Of a stretch of 46,241 bases of DNA, positions 32,777 through 41,848 are shown piece after piece. Positions within the stretch are counted from its first letter, which is position 1. Each line of letters begins with the position of its first letter. The notes below the pieces were generated by a model. The model searched no databases and was not told the origin of the DNA. It saw only the letters and a list, made by a program, of their open reading frames with translations. The DNA lies in contig CALUUV010000005.1 of the NCBI GenBank assembly GCA_944324055.1, forward strand, positions 1 to 46,241. Reading direction: 5' to 3'. The stretch is from Candidatus Gastranaerophilales bacterium. GTDB lineage: Bacteria; Cyanobacteriota; Vampirovibrionia; Gastranaerophilales; Gastranaerophilaceae. Made by a program: the position numbers and the translations under genes.

Positions 32777-33353
32777 TGATAACGTATTTAGCCTCAATAA
32801 GTACTGGTAAACCTCTTACTACACAGAATACAATTGCAACAACAGCTAACCAATAACCGATTTCAAATATCAATTCAGAATGAGGAATATTTGGAATATT
32901 TGCTGCAATAATTACAATAAATGCTAAAACTTTAGCTACTGCGTAAGTAATTCTCATAAATTTTGAACCTGTAATAAATTTACAGATTGGACTTACTTGC
33001 ATTACAAAATGAGTTAAACCTTTTTCCATATCCGCACTTCTGATTGTGTCTGTTATAAAACCTCTAGTAATTGCAATAAGTGGGAATAAAATAGATAACC
33101 AGCCCATCACTGCGAAAAAGATCCAGTAAGAATTTTCTACAATTCTATCACTCATAATATCTAATAACGCACCAAACTTTGATTCTTCATGCAATAAACG
33201 AGCAAGAAATCCATCAAGACCATCTAAAGCAAATGCTAATATTGTAAGAACTAAAGCCCATACATAAGCTGAAACTGAACCAGTTGTTGTCATCATTAAA
33301 TATAGAGCAATAAACATTAAAAATACTCTGAATATAGTCACAAAATTTGCCAT
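32763..33353 (-). CDS. CDP-alcohol phosphatidyltransferase (PgsA-like)
   Basis: These membrane enzymes transfer a phosphatidyl group from CDP-diacylglycerol to an alcohol such as glycerol-3-phosphate. The 196-aa protein has the full signature D44-x2-D47-G48-x2-A51-R52-x8-G61-x3-D65-x3-D69 and several membrane segments (about 5-22, 27-43, 75-95, 130-150, 155-180). The substrate is not certain; PgsA (phosphatidylglycerophosphate synthase) is the commonest member. AGAGGT precedes the ATG. It lies 34 nt after the oxidoreductase gene and overlaps trmL. Confidence 0.88.
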   Translation of the reverse strand: MANFVTIFRVFLMFIALYLMMTTTGSVSAYVWALVLTILAFALDGLDGFLARLLHEESKFGALLDIMSDRIVENSYWIFFAVMGWLSILFPLIAITRGFITDTIRSADMEKGLTHFVMQVSPICKFITGSKFMRITYAVAKVLAFIVIIAANIPNIPHSELIFEIGYWLAVVAIVFCVVRGLPVLIEAKYVINETK

Positions 33354-33387
33354 AAAATACCTCTTATACTTTACCTTATTTTATTGA

Positions 33388-34392
33388 TTACTGAAACTGT
33401 TTAGTTCTAGAAAGAGCAAAATGTCTTTCATTTAATGCATTAACTTTTGCACCTAACATAACTCTTTCTGCTTCTTCTAATATTTTAGTAACCATAAAAC
33501 CATTATCCCCATCTGAACGAGCCTTTGTATGGTTTTCAATACAACTTACAAAATGTTGACATTCAAGTTTTAATGGTTCAATTTCTAAATAATCTAGAGG
33601 AATATCTTTTACAGCACTTCCTGGTTGATTATCGTATAATTTTAATTTGTTTTCAGCAACTGTATCATCTAAAATTGCAGTAGCTTTTGTACCTCTAACA
33701 AGTAGAGTAACGTGTTTTTGAGGAGTAATCCAACTATCTGAAATATATCCGATTAAACCATCTTCAAACTCTATACCAATATGAGTTATATCCATAATAG
33801 TATTATCTTCAGTTGAGCAACCTAGAGCAGATATTACTTTTAATGGAGCCTTGCCTGTTACATAAGAAATCATAGAAACATCGTGTGGAGCTAAATCCCA
33901 CATTACACTTCTATCATTCTTGAAGTAATTTACATTTAATCTATCTGATTGAGCATATACGATATCACCCAACTCACCTGCTTCGATTAACATTTTTAAT
34001 CTATTAACTGCTGGGTGGTAAAGTAGAAGGTGACCAACCATTAAAACAAGGCCTTTTTCGTTAGCTAATTCCATTAAATCTTTAGCTTCTTGAGCAACAG
34101 TTGAGATTGGTTTTTCAACGTATACATTTTTTCCTGCTTCTAATAATTTTTTAACAATACCATAATGAGTATGGCTTGGAGTAACAACTGTTACACCTGT
34201 AATTTCTGGATTATCAATAATTTCTTGCATATCAGAAATTACATTAATATCTGGATAAAGTTCTTTAATTTTTTCACGAACCTCTGCATCCAAATCACAT
34301 ACTGTATGTAAAACATTTAAATTATAGAAATTACGGACAATGTTTTTTCCCCACATTCCGTAACCAATAACTGCAACTTTTGCACTACTCAT
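33388..34392 (-). CDS. Gfo/Idh/MocA-family oxidoreductase
   Basis: This NAD(P)-dependent sugar dehydrogenase-type protein has 334 aa from ATG 34392, chosen for AGAGGGA 8 nt upstream. The Rossmann motif is KVAVIGYGMWGKN (about 5-17); VEKPIS (about 94-99) carries the conserved lysine. The substrate half contains VMWDLAPHDVSMISYVTG (about 163-180), resembling nucleotide-sugar or WlbA-type members that modify cell-surface sugars. The exact substrate is unknown. It has its own good promoter and leads the operon gfo-pgsA-trmL-nnrD. Confidence 0.87.
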   Translation of the reverse strand: MSSAKVAVIGYGMWGKNIVRNFYNLNVLHTVCDLDAEVREKIKELYPDINVISDMQEIIDNPEITGVTVVTPSHTHYGIVKKLLEAGKNVYVEKPISTVAQEAKDLMELANEKGLVLMVGHLLLYHPAVNRLKMLIEAGELGDIVYAQSDRLNVNYFKNDRSVMWDLAPHDVSMISYVTGKAPLKVISALGCSTEDNTIMDITHIGIEFEDGLIGYISDSWITPQKHVTLLVRGTKATAILDDTVAENKLKLYDNQPGSAVKDIPLDYLEIEPLKLECQHFVSCIENHTKARSDGDNGFMVTKILEEAERVMLGAKVNALNERHFALSRTKQFQ

Positions 34393-34431
34393 TCTCAACT
34401 TCCCTCTTATCTAGTTAAATCTATTTACTTA

Positions 34432-34460
34432 ATTATAGTATGTTAAAAAAAAGATTACAA
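34432..34460 (-). promoter_or_regulatory. Promoter of the gfo-pgsA-trmL-nnrD operon
   Basis: On the minus strand TTGTAA (34455-34460) and a perfect TATAAT (34432-34437) are separated by 17 nt. The start codon is about 40 nt downstream. The site lies in the gap after panC. Confidence 0.8.
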
Positions 34461-34488
34461 GCTTAATAAGCCTATTTTAAGCATTTGT

Positions 34489-35346
34489 TTACTTACCTAA
34501 AATAATGTTATCAATTAATCTTACACCTTCAACACGACAAGCTATAAGAACCAATGTATTATCATCAGCTGTTGTCTTATCTTCTAAATCATCTTTATCG
34601 ACAAACTCTAAATATTCCATATCGTGTTTTTCAGTTAAAAATGAAAACGCAGTTTCTTTTAATGCATTAACATCTGTTATACCTTTATCATAGCAAGCTT
34701 TTATGTTATTCAAAATTTTTGATAAAACTAAAGCTTCTTTTTTGCCGTCTTCTGTTAAATATTTATTTCTTGAACTTAATGCCAAGCCAGATTCTTCTCT
34801 TACGATAGGACAAGGGATTATTTCAACATTGAAGTTCAAATCTTTAACAAATTTCTTTATAATAACTAACTGTTGAGCATCTTTTTGACCAAAGAAAGCA
34901 CAATCAGCTTGTGTTATATTGAATAATTTTCCAACAACTGTACAAACTCCGTCAAAGTGTCCTACACGAGATTTTCCACATAATTTGTCTACATAGAAAA
35001 ATGGAGGAACAATGTATGCCAATGTGTCATTAGAAAGTCTTTGACCTTTTCCATACATTTCATCTGGAGATGGCGCAAAAACTAAATCAGCACCAATTCC
35101 TTCTGCCAATTTAACATCTTCATCTAATGTTCTAGGATACTCAGCATAATCTTCGCCAGGACAAAATTGAATTGGGTTTACAAATACTGAAACTACTACC
35201 TTATCACAAGTTTCAACTGCTTTTTTGATTAAGCTGGCATGTCCTGCATGCAATGCTCCCATTGTTGGAACTAATCCTATTTTTAAACCTTCTTTTTTCC
35301 ACTCCCTAATCTTTGATTTTACTTCATCAATCTTATGAACTAACAT
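34489..35346 (-). CDS. panC: Pantothenate synthetase
   Basis: PanC condenses pantoate with beta-alanine using ATP. The 285-aa protein has VPTMGALHAGHASLIKKA with the HxGH nucleotidyl motif (33-36), VSVFVNPIQF (about 52-61), the FFGQKDAQQL segment and the SGLALSSRN stretch with catalytic lysine and serine neighbours. Its start overlaps panB by 7 bp. panD, which makes beta-alanine from aspartate, is not in the window. Confidence 0.97.
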   Translation of the reverse strand: MLVHKIDEVKSKIREWKKEGLKIGLVPTMGALHAGHASLIKKAVETCDKVVVSVFVNPIQFCPGEDYAEYPRTLDEDVKLAEGIGADLVFAPSPDEMYGKGQRLSNDTLAYIVPPFFYVDKLCGKSRVGHFDGVCTVVGKLFNITQADCAFFGQKDAQQLVIIKKFVKDLNFNVEIIPCPIVREESGLALSSRNKYLTEDGKKEALVLSKILNNIKACYDKGITDVNALKETAFSFLTEKHDMEYLEFVDKDDLEDKTTADDNTLVLIACRVEGVRLIDNIILGK

Positions 35347-36167
35347 TTTACTTCCTCTTTTTTTATTTGAAATACTTCACTTTCTGATGGGAAACTCCCC
35401 TCTTTCACATCTGAAACATAATTTTTAACTGCATTTGTTATTACATCTTTTAAATTAGCATACTGACGGACAAATGTTGGATGATAATCTGAGAACTTGC
35501 CTAACAAATCATCAGTTACCAAAACTTGACCAGAACAATATCTTCCAGCCCCTATTCCTATTGTTGGAATATCAATGTTTTCTGTTATATATTTTGCACT
35601 TTCTTCAGGAACCATTTCTAATACAAGAGCAAATGCTCCTGCCTCTTGTAATTTTTTAGCTTTATACAACATTTCTTCAGTCTCAGAATCTGTCTTACCT
35701 TGGATTCTATGACCACCAATTGTATGAATATATTGTGGAGTAAAGCCTAAATGTGCAACAACAGGAATACCTGATTCAGTACATCTTTTTATTAATTCTA
35801 GAATATAATCGCTATAACCCTCTAATTTAACAGCAGAAGCCCCAGCTTTTATCATATCACCTATATTTTCTAATGCTTTTTCAATAGATACATTAAAAGA
35901 CATAAATGGCATATCACCGATAACTAAAGCTCTATTCACTCCTCGTGCAACTGCAGAAGTGAATATAAGCATCTCATTCATTGATATTTTTTGAGTTGAA
36001 TCATAACCCAAAGCAACATTTGCTAAGGAATCTCCAACCAATATCATATCAACGCCTGCTTCATCTAAATACTTTGCAGTTGAATAATCATAAGCGGTCA
36101 AAACTGTAATTTTTTGACCGTCTGATTTTAGTTTATTAATTGTTCTTACTGTTGTTTTTTTTATCAT
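35340..36167 (-). CDS. panB: 3-methyl-2-oxobutanoate hydroxymethyltransferase
   Basis: PanB makes ketopantoate from alpha-ketoisovalerate and methylene-tetrahydrofolate, the first step to pantothenate. The 275-aa TIM barrel has VLTAYDYSTAKYLDEAGVD (22-40) followed by MILVGDSLANVALGY, the AVKLEGY segment (about 112-118), AHLGFTPQ and IGIGAGRYCSGQVLV. It starts two bases after the yvcK stop and overlaps panC. Its substrate comes from the valine pathway in which IlvC, also in this window, takes part. Confidence 0.97.
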   Translation of the reverse strand: MIKKTTVRTINKLKSDGQKITVLTAYDYSTAKYLDEAGVDMILVGDSLANVALGYDSTQKISMNEMLIFTSAVARGVNRALVIGDMPFMSFNVSIEKALENIGDMIKAGASAVKLEGYSDYILELIKRCTESGIPVVAHLGFTPQYIHTIGGHRIQGKTDSETEEMLYKAKKLQEAGAFALVLEMVPEESAKYITENIDIPTIGIGAGRYCSGQVLVTDDLLGKFSDYHPTFVRQYANLKDVITNAVKNYVSDVKEGSFPSESEVFQIKKEEVKC

Positions 36168-36169
36168 AT

Positions 36170-37483
36170 TTATTTATGTTCTTTCATTTGACGTCTGTAC
36201 CAATAGTATATTGCACGTGCAACTCTATGGTAACTATGTCTGATTAAACCATTTTTACTTTGTTCTTCTTCTAAAAGATTTCCAGTAACAACCTTTACGC
36301 CTATTGGAGTTATATTTTCCATATCTAAATTAACTGGATAAGATCCTACTTTTGCGTAATTCGGAGATATTTCTGCAGGTAATACATTATTTACCAATAC
36401 TGCATCCAAAATATCTTTGCTTCCGGCATGATTTATTAATGCGTTAATGTGACTTGCAACTGAATAGTTATCAGTTTCACCCTTTTGAGTCATTATGTTA
36501 CATACATAAATCTTTTTAGCACCTGATTGAGCAACTGCTTCTGCAATTTCTTTTATCAAAAGGTTTGGAATTACACTTGTATATAAGCTACCAGGACCCA
36601 TAATAATTAAATCTGCTTCGTGTATAGCATCAATTACTTCAGGTAAAGCTTTACATTCTGCAGGCTCTGTAAATAGTCTTTTAATCTTACCGCCAGCTTC
36701 AGGAATAGCAGATTCACCATGAATAATTCTGCCATCTTCCATTTCTGCAGCAAGTTTCATATTATCTAATGTTGAAGGTAGTACTCTACCTCTAATAGAT
36801 AATACATTAGATGATTCCTTAACGGCTCTTACCATATCACCAGTAATTGAACAAAGAGCAGTCAAGAATAAGTTACCAAAACTATGGCCTTTTAAACCTT
36901 CACCAATTTTAAATCTATATTGGAATAATTTTGTAACTAAATCTTCGTCATCAGCCAATGCAGCGATACAGTTTCTGATATCTCCTGGAGGTAATACGCC
37001 TAATTCTTCTCTTAATCTTCCTGAACTACCACCATCATCACCAACAGTTACAACTGCAGTTATATTATTTGTAATACTTTTAATCCCTTTTAATAACATT
37101 GAAAGCCCAGTACCACCACCAATGGCAACAATTTTAGGCCCCTTATTAAGTTTTTTACGGCGATATAATGCTTCAAGCATTGTTTCTTTTTCTCTACCGT
37201 TTCTTAAATCTAGCATTGAAAGGTTTGTTTTTTGCCAGCCTTTAAAAAATAAAATTGCACCGAATATAATAACCGCAACAGCTAAAACATCTGCTGATGC
37301 CATTGATTTCATACAACTTAAGAAATTATAAACAGAACGAGGGCTTGATAAAGTCAAAATCCCTAACATAATAAACACTGAACCTAAAAAGATTAGGGCA
37401 AACCAACGTTTAACTTCCAAACCTGGAACTAACCAACCTGCATCCTTAGGTATTTTCATTAAATTCTTTGTTACTCTTTTCAT
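36170..37483 (-). CDS. yvcK: YvcK/CofD-family protein (gluconeogenesis factor type)
   Basis: YvcK proteins bind UDP-sugars and help set carbon flow and cell-wall synthesis; the fold is shared with the phospholactate transferase CofD. ATG 37483, two bases after the pxpA stop and preceded by GGTGGA, gives 437 aa. The N-terminal part has two membrane segments (about 27-45 and 68-85), as in cyanobacterial homologues. The soluble domain starts IVAIGGGTGLSMLLKG (about 118-133) and has TVGDDGGSSGRLRE, LPPGDIRNCIAAL and GPGSLYTSVIPNLL. It stands between pxpA and panB in a tight operon. Confidence 0.9.
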   Translation of the reverse strand: MKRVTKNLMKIPKDAGWLVPGLEVKRWFALIFLGSVFIMLGILTLSSPRSVYNFLSCMKSMASADVLAVAVIIFGAILFFKGWQKTNLSMLDLRNGREKETMLEALYRRKKLNKGPKIVAIGGGTGLSMLLKGIKSITNNITAVVTVGDDGGSSGRLREELGVLPPGDIRNCIAALADDEDLVTKLFQYRFKIGEGLKGHSFGNLFLTALCSITGDMVRAVKESSNVLSIRGRVLPSTLDNMKLAAEMEDGRIIHGESAIPEAGGKIKRLFTEPAECKALPEVIDAIHEADLIIMGPGSLYTSVIPNLLIKEIAEAVAQSGAKKIYVCNIMTQKGETDNYSVASHINALINHAGSKDILDAVLVNNVLPAEISPNYAKVGSYPVNLDMENITPIGVKVVTGNLLEEEQSKNGLIRHSYHRVARAIYYWYRRQMKEHK

Positions 37484-37485
37484 AC

Positions 37486-38280
37486 TTAATCCACCCATCC
37501 AGAAGCTTTTACTTTTCCATAATTTACAGGTTCAGGAGTTATTAACATTTTTGCTCGTTCAAGGATTTCCAAAGAGTTTGGATACTTGTTTGAAAAATGG
37601 ATTGTATTTGCTTCTACATAACTCTTTCCGTCTGTATTATTATCAATTTGAGAAGTATGTAAGAAGTGTTGTAAACGCTTAATACAAGCTTCTGTATCAA
37701 CTATATCAGCTACTTCATAATCAACCATCAAATCTGGTGTATAAACCTTATCAAGCATAATTTCTTGAGCAATAGGAATTTTAACGTAATCGCCTATTTT
37801 TTCTGTAACATCACCTGCTGGCCCAACATATGTAAGCCATTGAGAACTTTTTTGAATCGCGCGAGCTAATACTGTTGCAAATCTAAAATCTTCTCCTGCA
37901 CGTCTATACATAGCACCATGAGGTCTTACATGCTCTATTTCTAGTTTATATGCTTTAGCAAAAGATAATAACGCACTTACTTGATAAACTACTAAAGCCT
38001 CTAATTCATCTTCAGTTAAATCTATTGGTCTATATCCGAAACCTTGTATATCGTGGTATCCGATATGAGCACCTATTACAACATTCTTTTCTTTTGCTGC
38101 TAATAACGCATTTTTTATTGTCATTGGATCTCCGGCATGAAAACCACATGACACATTAACAGAACTTACATAATCTAAAAAATCATATTCATTAGTATTG
38201 CGATAAACACCATAACCTTGAGCTAAATCACAATTAAAATCTATTGTCTTAATACTTTTTCTTTCCAACGTTTTTTGCAT
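37486..38280 (-). CDS. pxpA: LamB/YcsF family protein (5-oxoprolinase subunit A-like)
   Basis: PxpA is one of three subunits of bacterial 5-oxoprolinase, which opens 5-oxoproline to glutamate. The 264-aa protein has the family signatures DFNCDLAQGYG (14-24), SSVNVSCGFHAGDP (about 39-52), VVIGAHIGYHD (about 68-78) and VRPHGAMYRRA (about 118-128). The partner subunits PxpB and PxpC are not adjacent, so its role here is uncertain; the motifs at GYRPIDL and downstream are slightly off the usual pattern. GAGGTAG precedes the ATG. It leads the operon pxpA-yvcK-panB-panC. Confidence 0.87.
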   Translation of the reverse strand: MQKTLERKSIKTIDFNCDLAQGYGVYRNTNEYDFLDYVSSVNVSCGFHAGDPMTIKNALLAAKEKNVVIGAHIGYHDIQGFGYRPIDLTEDELEALVVYQVSALLSFAKAYKLEIEHVRPHGAMYRRAGEDFRFATVLARAIQKSSQWLTYVGPAGDVTEKIGDYVKIPIAQEIMLDKVYTPDLMVDYEVADIVDTEACIKRLQHFLHTSQIDNNTDGKSYVEANTIHFSNKYPNSLEILERAKMLITPEPVNYGKVKASGWVD

Positions 38281-38311
38281 ATACTACCTCTAATTTAAAC
38301 CTATACAATAA

Positions 38312-38339
38312 ATTATACAACTAAAAGATTAAAGTAAAA
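38312..38339 (-). promoter_or_regulatory. Promoter of the pxpA-yvcK-panB-panC operon
   Basis: On the minus strand TTTTAC (38334-38339) and a perfect TATAAT (38312-38317) are 16 nt apart, about 30 nt upstream of the pxpA start. The intergenic region also serves the divergent HD gene. Confidence 0.6.
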
Positions 38340-38363
38340 GTACAAAAAAAATCTCATTCAAGC

Positions 38364-38369
38364 TATGAT
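38364..38369 (+). promoter_or_regulatory. -10 box of the HD-domain gene (leaderless candidate)
   Basis: TATGAT is followed by ATATCT and then the ATG at 38376, so +1 would fall on the start codon. No Shine-Dalgarno sequence and no clear -35 box are seen. Confidence 0.4.
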
Positions 38370-38375
38370 ATATCT

Positions 38376-39131
38376 ATGGATAGAATAGTCGAATTTGAAA
38401 TAAATAACATACCATTGAAGTATTCAAGGCAAGATTTCATCAAAGATATTGAACATGCAGATGAAACTGAATACAATAAATGCGGAATTACAAAAGGGAT
38501 TGATGGATTTGACGGGCTTTTAAAGATTCCTCAAGAATCAATTATCAAGCCATTTGTTCATAAGTTTCTAATAGATAATGAAACAACTTTTACAAATCCA
38601 TTCTTAAAAGAATATTTTGATAATATCCTAAAAGAAATGCCTGAATTTGTAGGCATAATTGGGAAACAACAACATAAAACCCATGCTTACACAATTGATA
38701 TTCATACAATTAAAACCCTGCAATCAGCAATAAAAGATTCTTTATATCAAGAGCTTTCAAATGAAGATAAAACTATACTTAAATATTCTATTCTATTGCA
38801 TGACATAGGGAAAAAAGGCGGAATTATTCATCACGGACACGAATTTGTAAGCGCAGAATATGCTCAAAAAATTCTTAAAGATTCACCAATAAAAGAAAAA
38901 ATTGTTTCTAATATCCTAAACCACGAATGGTTCAAAGACTATTGCCAGCAAACTCTTTCAGCAAATGAAATAATAAAAAGAGTTCACTCACCTAAAATTG
39001 CAATGATAATGGCAAAATCAGACCTTTCAAATGTTAATCCTGAATTCCATTACCATTGTACAGGAACTCACACCCAAGAAGAGTTTGACAAATTTATGAC
39101 AGAAAAGTTTAATGAGGTATTTGTATTATAA
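38376..39131 (+). CDS. HD-domain protein of unknown substrate
   Basis: The 251-aa protein has an HD-type metal-dependent phosphohydrolase core: HTIKTLQSAI (about 110-119), the HD pair in LLHDIGKKGGIIHHGHE (about 146-162), and LNHEWFKDY (about 190-198). A helical N-terminal region (about 1-90) is not recognised. The HDIGK motif with HHGHE resembles proteins acting on nucleotides or tRNA ends, but the substrate is open. No ribosome-binding site precedes the ATG. Its stop region contains the -10 box of ribF, 7 nt away. Confidence 0.8.
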   Translation: MDRIVEFEINNIPLKYSRQDFIKDIEHADETEYNKCGITKGIDGFDGLLKIPQESIIKPFVHKFLIDNETTFTNPFLKEYFDNILKEMPEFVGIIGKQQHKTHAYTIDIHTIKTLQSAIKDSLYQELSNEDKTILKYSILLHDIGKKGGIIHHGHEFVSAEYAQKILKDSPIKEKIVSNILNHEWFKDYCQQTLSANEIIKRVHSPKIAMIMAKSDLSNVNPEFHYHCTGTHTQEEFDKFMTEKFNEVFVL

Positions 39132-39132
39132 T
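39127..39132 (+). promoter_or_regulatory. -10 box of ribF (leaderless candidate)
   Basis: TATAAT overlaps the stop codon of the HD gene and ends 6 nt before the ribF ATG. A GAGGT is present 20 nt upstream, too far for normal initiation. The -35 region is not clear. Confidence 0.4.
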
Positions 39133-39138
39133 TAGCTT

Positions 39139-40038
39139 ATGAAAATATTAAATGAGTTTTCAAAAGATATAGAATTTAAAAACGCATCACTCGCTCTAGG
39201 TTTCTTTGATGGAGTACATACTGGGCATCGTGCAGTAATTAAATCTGCGGTTCAATTTGCAAAGATGAACAATACAAAATCAGCTGTAATCACATTTCAA
39301 AGACATCCCCAAGAAATTTTTGGCGGAAATTGCAAATACATAAATACTCGAGAACAAAGAGCAAAACTTATTTCAGAGCTTGATGTTGATTATCTTTTTG
39401 AACTAGATTTTACAAGTAAGCTTTCACAAAAAACAGGGGAAGAATACTTAAAAATGCTCATTGAATACTTTAAACCCAAATATATTTCAACAGGTTTTAA
39501 TCATACATTTGGAATCAAGCACAATGGGATTCAATCAGGTAACCCAGAACTTTTAGAGCATTATCAAGCGGAATACGGATATAAATATACACAAATTCCA
39601 CCACAAACAATGGATAATGAAGTTATTTCATCTTCAAAAATTAAATCATATTTATCAATTGGAGAGATAGAAAAAGCAAATAAAATGCTTGGATATGAAT
39701 TTTCAATAAATGGAACAGTTATTCACGGAAACCACATTGGACGAACAATTGGATTTCCAACCGCAAATATAAAATATCCTCAAAATATTATAGAAATTCC
39801 TTATGGGGCTTATTCAACAACAATATTCAATAAAAAAGCCGTTACAAACTACGGTAAAAAACCAACTATCGGAAACGATATTGAACCTGTTGCAGAGGCA
39901 CATATTTTAAATTTTGATAAAGACATATATAATACTAATATTGAGATTAAATTTATAAAAAAAATAAGAGAAGAACAAAAGTTCAATTCAGTAGAAGAGT
40001 TAAAAGAACAAATTAATAAGGATATCGAAGAATGCTAA
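39139..40038 (+). CDS. ribF: Bifunctional riboflavin kinase / FAD synthetase
   Basis: RibF phosphorylates riboflavin to FMN and adenylates it to FAD. The N-terminal nucleotidyltransferase half (about 1-185) has ALGFFDGVHTGHRAVI with the HxGH motif (H27, G29, H30) and STGFNHTFG. The C-terminal kinase half has GNHIGRTIGFPTANI (about 201-215) and VTNYGKKPTIG (about 235-245). The 299-aa length fits. The last 7 bp overlap the formyltransferase gene. Confidence 0.96.
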   Translation: MKILNEFSKDIEFKNASLALGFFDGVHTGHRAVIKSAVQFAKMNNTKSAVITFQRHPQEIFGGNCKYINTREQRAKLISELDVDYLFELDFTSKLSQKTGEEYLKMLIEYFKPKYISTGFNHTFGIKHNGIQSGNPELLEHYQAEYGYKYTQIPPQTMDNEVISSSKIKSYLSIGEIEKANKMLGYEFSINGTVIHGNHIGRTIGFPTANIKYPQNIIEIPYGAYSTTIFNKKAVTNYGKKPTIGNDIEPVAEAHILNFDKDIYNTNIEIKFIKKIREEQKFNSVEELKEQINKDIEEC

Positions 40039-40991
40039 AAGTAGTTATAATCGGCTATGGCGAAATGTTTACCAATATGATAGCAGGAACACTTGACTCA
40101 GGTTCTCAAATTGTTGGAGTATTCAGACACGATAGAGTTAAATATATTCGCCCTCTAAGATGGTTGAAAGATAAATTCAATCCAAATTGTGATTATAACT
40201 ATGTACAAAGTTATCGACTTCACGAAATTAAAGCAAATAGTGCAAATAGTGAAAGTTTTAGACGCCAATTATTAAAGCTTAACCCAGATATTATGATTGT
40301 TGCTTCTTGGAGTGAAAAAATAAAAAAAGAAATATTTGATATCCCTAAAATTGCAACAATAAATGTTCATCCATCACTTTTACCTAAATATAGAGGCCCA
40401 AACCCTTATATGAGAACTATTCTTAATGAAGAAACTCAAACAGGTGTTACATTCCATTTAATGGATGAAAATTTTGATACAGGTGCAATACTTGATCAAA
40501 GAACCGTTGAAATAACAAAATCTGATACTGGGAAAGAACTAAAAGCAAAAACTGTATTAAAAGCACGTGGAGCAATATGTGAATTATTAGAAAAATTATC
40601 AGAAGATGTAATATTTCCAATTGCTCAAAACGAAGCACATGCAACATATTATTCAACAGAATTTGACCCTCAAATAACATTCAAAGAAACCGCAGAAAAG
40701 ACATCAGCTCAAATTCGTTGTATCCATCCTTGGAGTAATACTTACTTTTTCACAAGAAAGTATGTTTTTGTACCAAACCCTTATCAAATAACAATTACAG
40801 AAAACACAACTCCATATACAGATTCTGGAACTATTGTAGATGTTAATGCAAAAGACAAAGCTCTAACAATCGTAACTGCAGATAATAAGCTTATTAGACT
40901 TGCAGGTCTAAAATTGTATGGTCCAATAAATAAATTCTTCACAAGATTTGCAATAAACAAAGTTCAAATCGGAGAAATCGCCGAACCATAG
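40032..40991 (+). CDS. Formyltransferase family protein (methionyl-tRNA formyltransferase-like)
   Basis: This 319-aa protein uses a 10-formyl-tetrahydrofolate formyltransferase fold. Catalytic residues are visible: Asn and His in ATINVHPSLLPKYRG (about 109-123) and Asp in MDENFDTGAIL (about 144-154). A C-terminal OB-like domain (about 210-319) matches the Fmt layout. The loop after the His motif reads GPNPY where Fmt normally has GAAPI-like sequence, so it may be a divergent Fmt or an amino-sugar formyltransferase. It overlaps ribF by 7 bp, and its stop is 14 nt from the convergent folE2 stop; that gap carries a small CTGC/GCAG hairpin. Confidence 0.85.
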   Translation: MLKVVIIGYGEMFTNMIAGTLDSGSQIVGVFRHDRVKYIRPLRWLKDKFNPNCDYNYVQSYRLHEIKANSANSESFRRQLLKLNPDIMIVASWSEKIKKEIFDIPKIATINVHPSLLPKYRGPNPYMRTILNEETQTGVTFHLMDENFDTGAILDQRTVEITKSDTGKELKAKTVLKARGAICELLEKLSEDVIFPIAQNEAHATYYSTEFDPQITFKETAEKTSAQIRCIHPWSNTYFFTRKYVFVPNPYQITITENTTPYTDSGTIVDVNAKDKALTIVTADNKLIRLAGLKLYGPINKFFTRFAINKVQIGEIAEP

Positions 40992-41005
40992 GGGCTGCTA
41001 CGCAG

Positions 41006-41797
41006 TTAGCCTTCTATTTGGTAAGCCCAAGCAGAATGGTTATGGATACTTTCGATTGATTCACATTCAACCTCAAAAGAATCAACTTTATCATTATTTC
41101 TTAGAGCTAAAACAACATCTCTTAAAACATCTTCTACAAATTTAGGGTTTTCATAAGCATGTTCTGTAACATATTTCTCATCTTCTCTTTTCAATAAAGA
41201 ATAAAGCCCGCAAGATGAAGCATCTTCAACCATTTTTATTAAATCTTCAATCCAAATATGTTCATCTCTATCATAAGAAACCTTAACTGATACAATTGCT
41301 CTTTGATTATGCGCACCAAAATCAGAAATTTCTTTTGAACAAGGGCATAAAGTTGTTACAGGAACTTTAACCCCTAACAAAAATGTATATTCTTCATCTT
41401 CTTCGCCATAATCTTTCAAAATACCTTCAAAAGAACAATCATAACACATAGGAGCAGATATCCCAGTCACAGGAGATTTTTTATCTACGAAATATTTAAA
41501 CTTGAATTTTAAATAAGCAGATTTCGCATCCAATCTTTCAACCAAATCCTGCACACAACCTTCAATATCAACACCTAAAAGATTCTTTTCTCTCCAATCA
41601 TTTAAGCATTCTACAAAACGAGACATATGAGTCCCTTTGTAATGAGCTGGAAGTGCTACACTCATTTTAACTTTCGCATAAACTTCCTGATTTTCTTTAT
41701 CTTTTCGTTGGATAACAAGAGGAAACTCGATATCTTTTATACCGACTTTCTGTATCTCTACTCCCCTATTATCTGTTAAATTTTGAATATCTTTCAT
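41006..41797 (-). CDS. folE2: GTP cyclohydrolase IB (FolE2)
   Basis: FolE2 converts GTP to dihydroneopterin triphosphate, the start of folate and queuosine synthesis, with broad metal use unlike zinc-only FolE. The 263-aa protein matches the family: DFKMSVALPAHYKGTHMSRFVE-like segment (about 44-65), VPVTTLCPCSKEISDFGAHNQRA (about 145-167, with the conserved cysteines) and the SIHNHSAWA end. Promoter evidence is weak; a TATTAT lies 7 nt before the ATG and no ribosome site is seen. It is divergent from aroQ. Confidence 0.94.
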   Translation of the reverse strand: MKDIQNLTDNRGVEIQKVGIKDIEFPLVIQRKDKENQEVYAKVKMSVALPAHYKGTHMSRFVECLNDWREKNLLGVDIEGCVQDLVERLDAKSAYLKFKFKYFVDKKSPVTGISAPMCYDCSFEGILKDYGEEDEEYTFLLGVKVPVTTLCPCSKEISDFGAHNQRAIVSVKVSYDRDEHIWIEDLIKMVEDASSCGLYSLLKREDEKYVTEHAYENPKFVEDVLRDVVLALRNNDKVDSFEVECESIESIHNHSAWAYQIEG

Positions 41798-41848
41798 ATT
41801 TATAATAATATCATAAAAGAAAATTCATAAATAGGAGTTCTTTAAACT

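Noticed and set aside
32777..32797. TTG start adding seven residues to trmL
   Set aside because: No ribosome site supports it, and the family N-terminus begins at the ATG at 32776.
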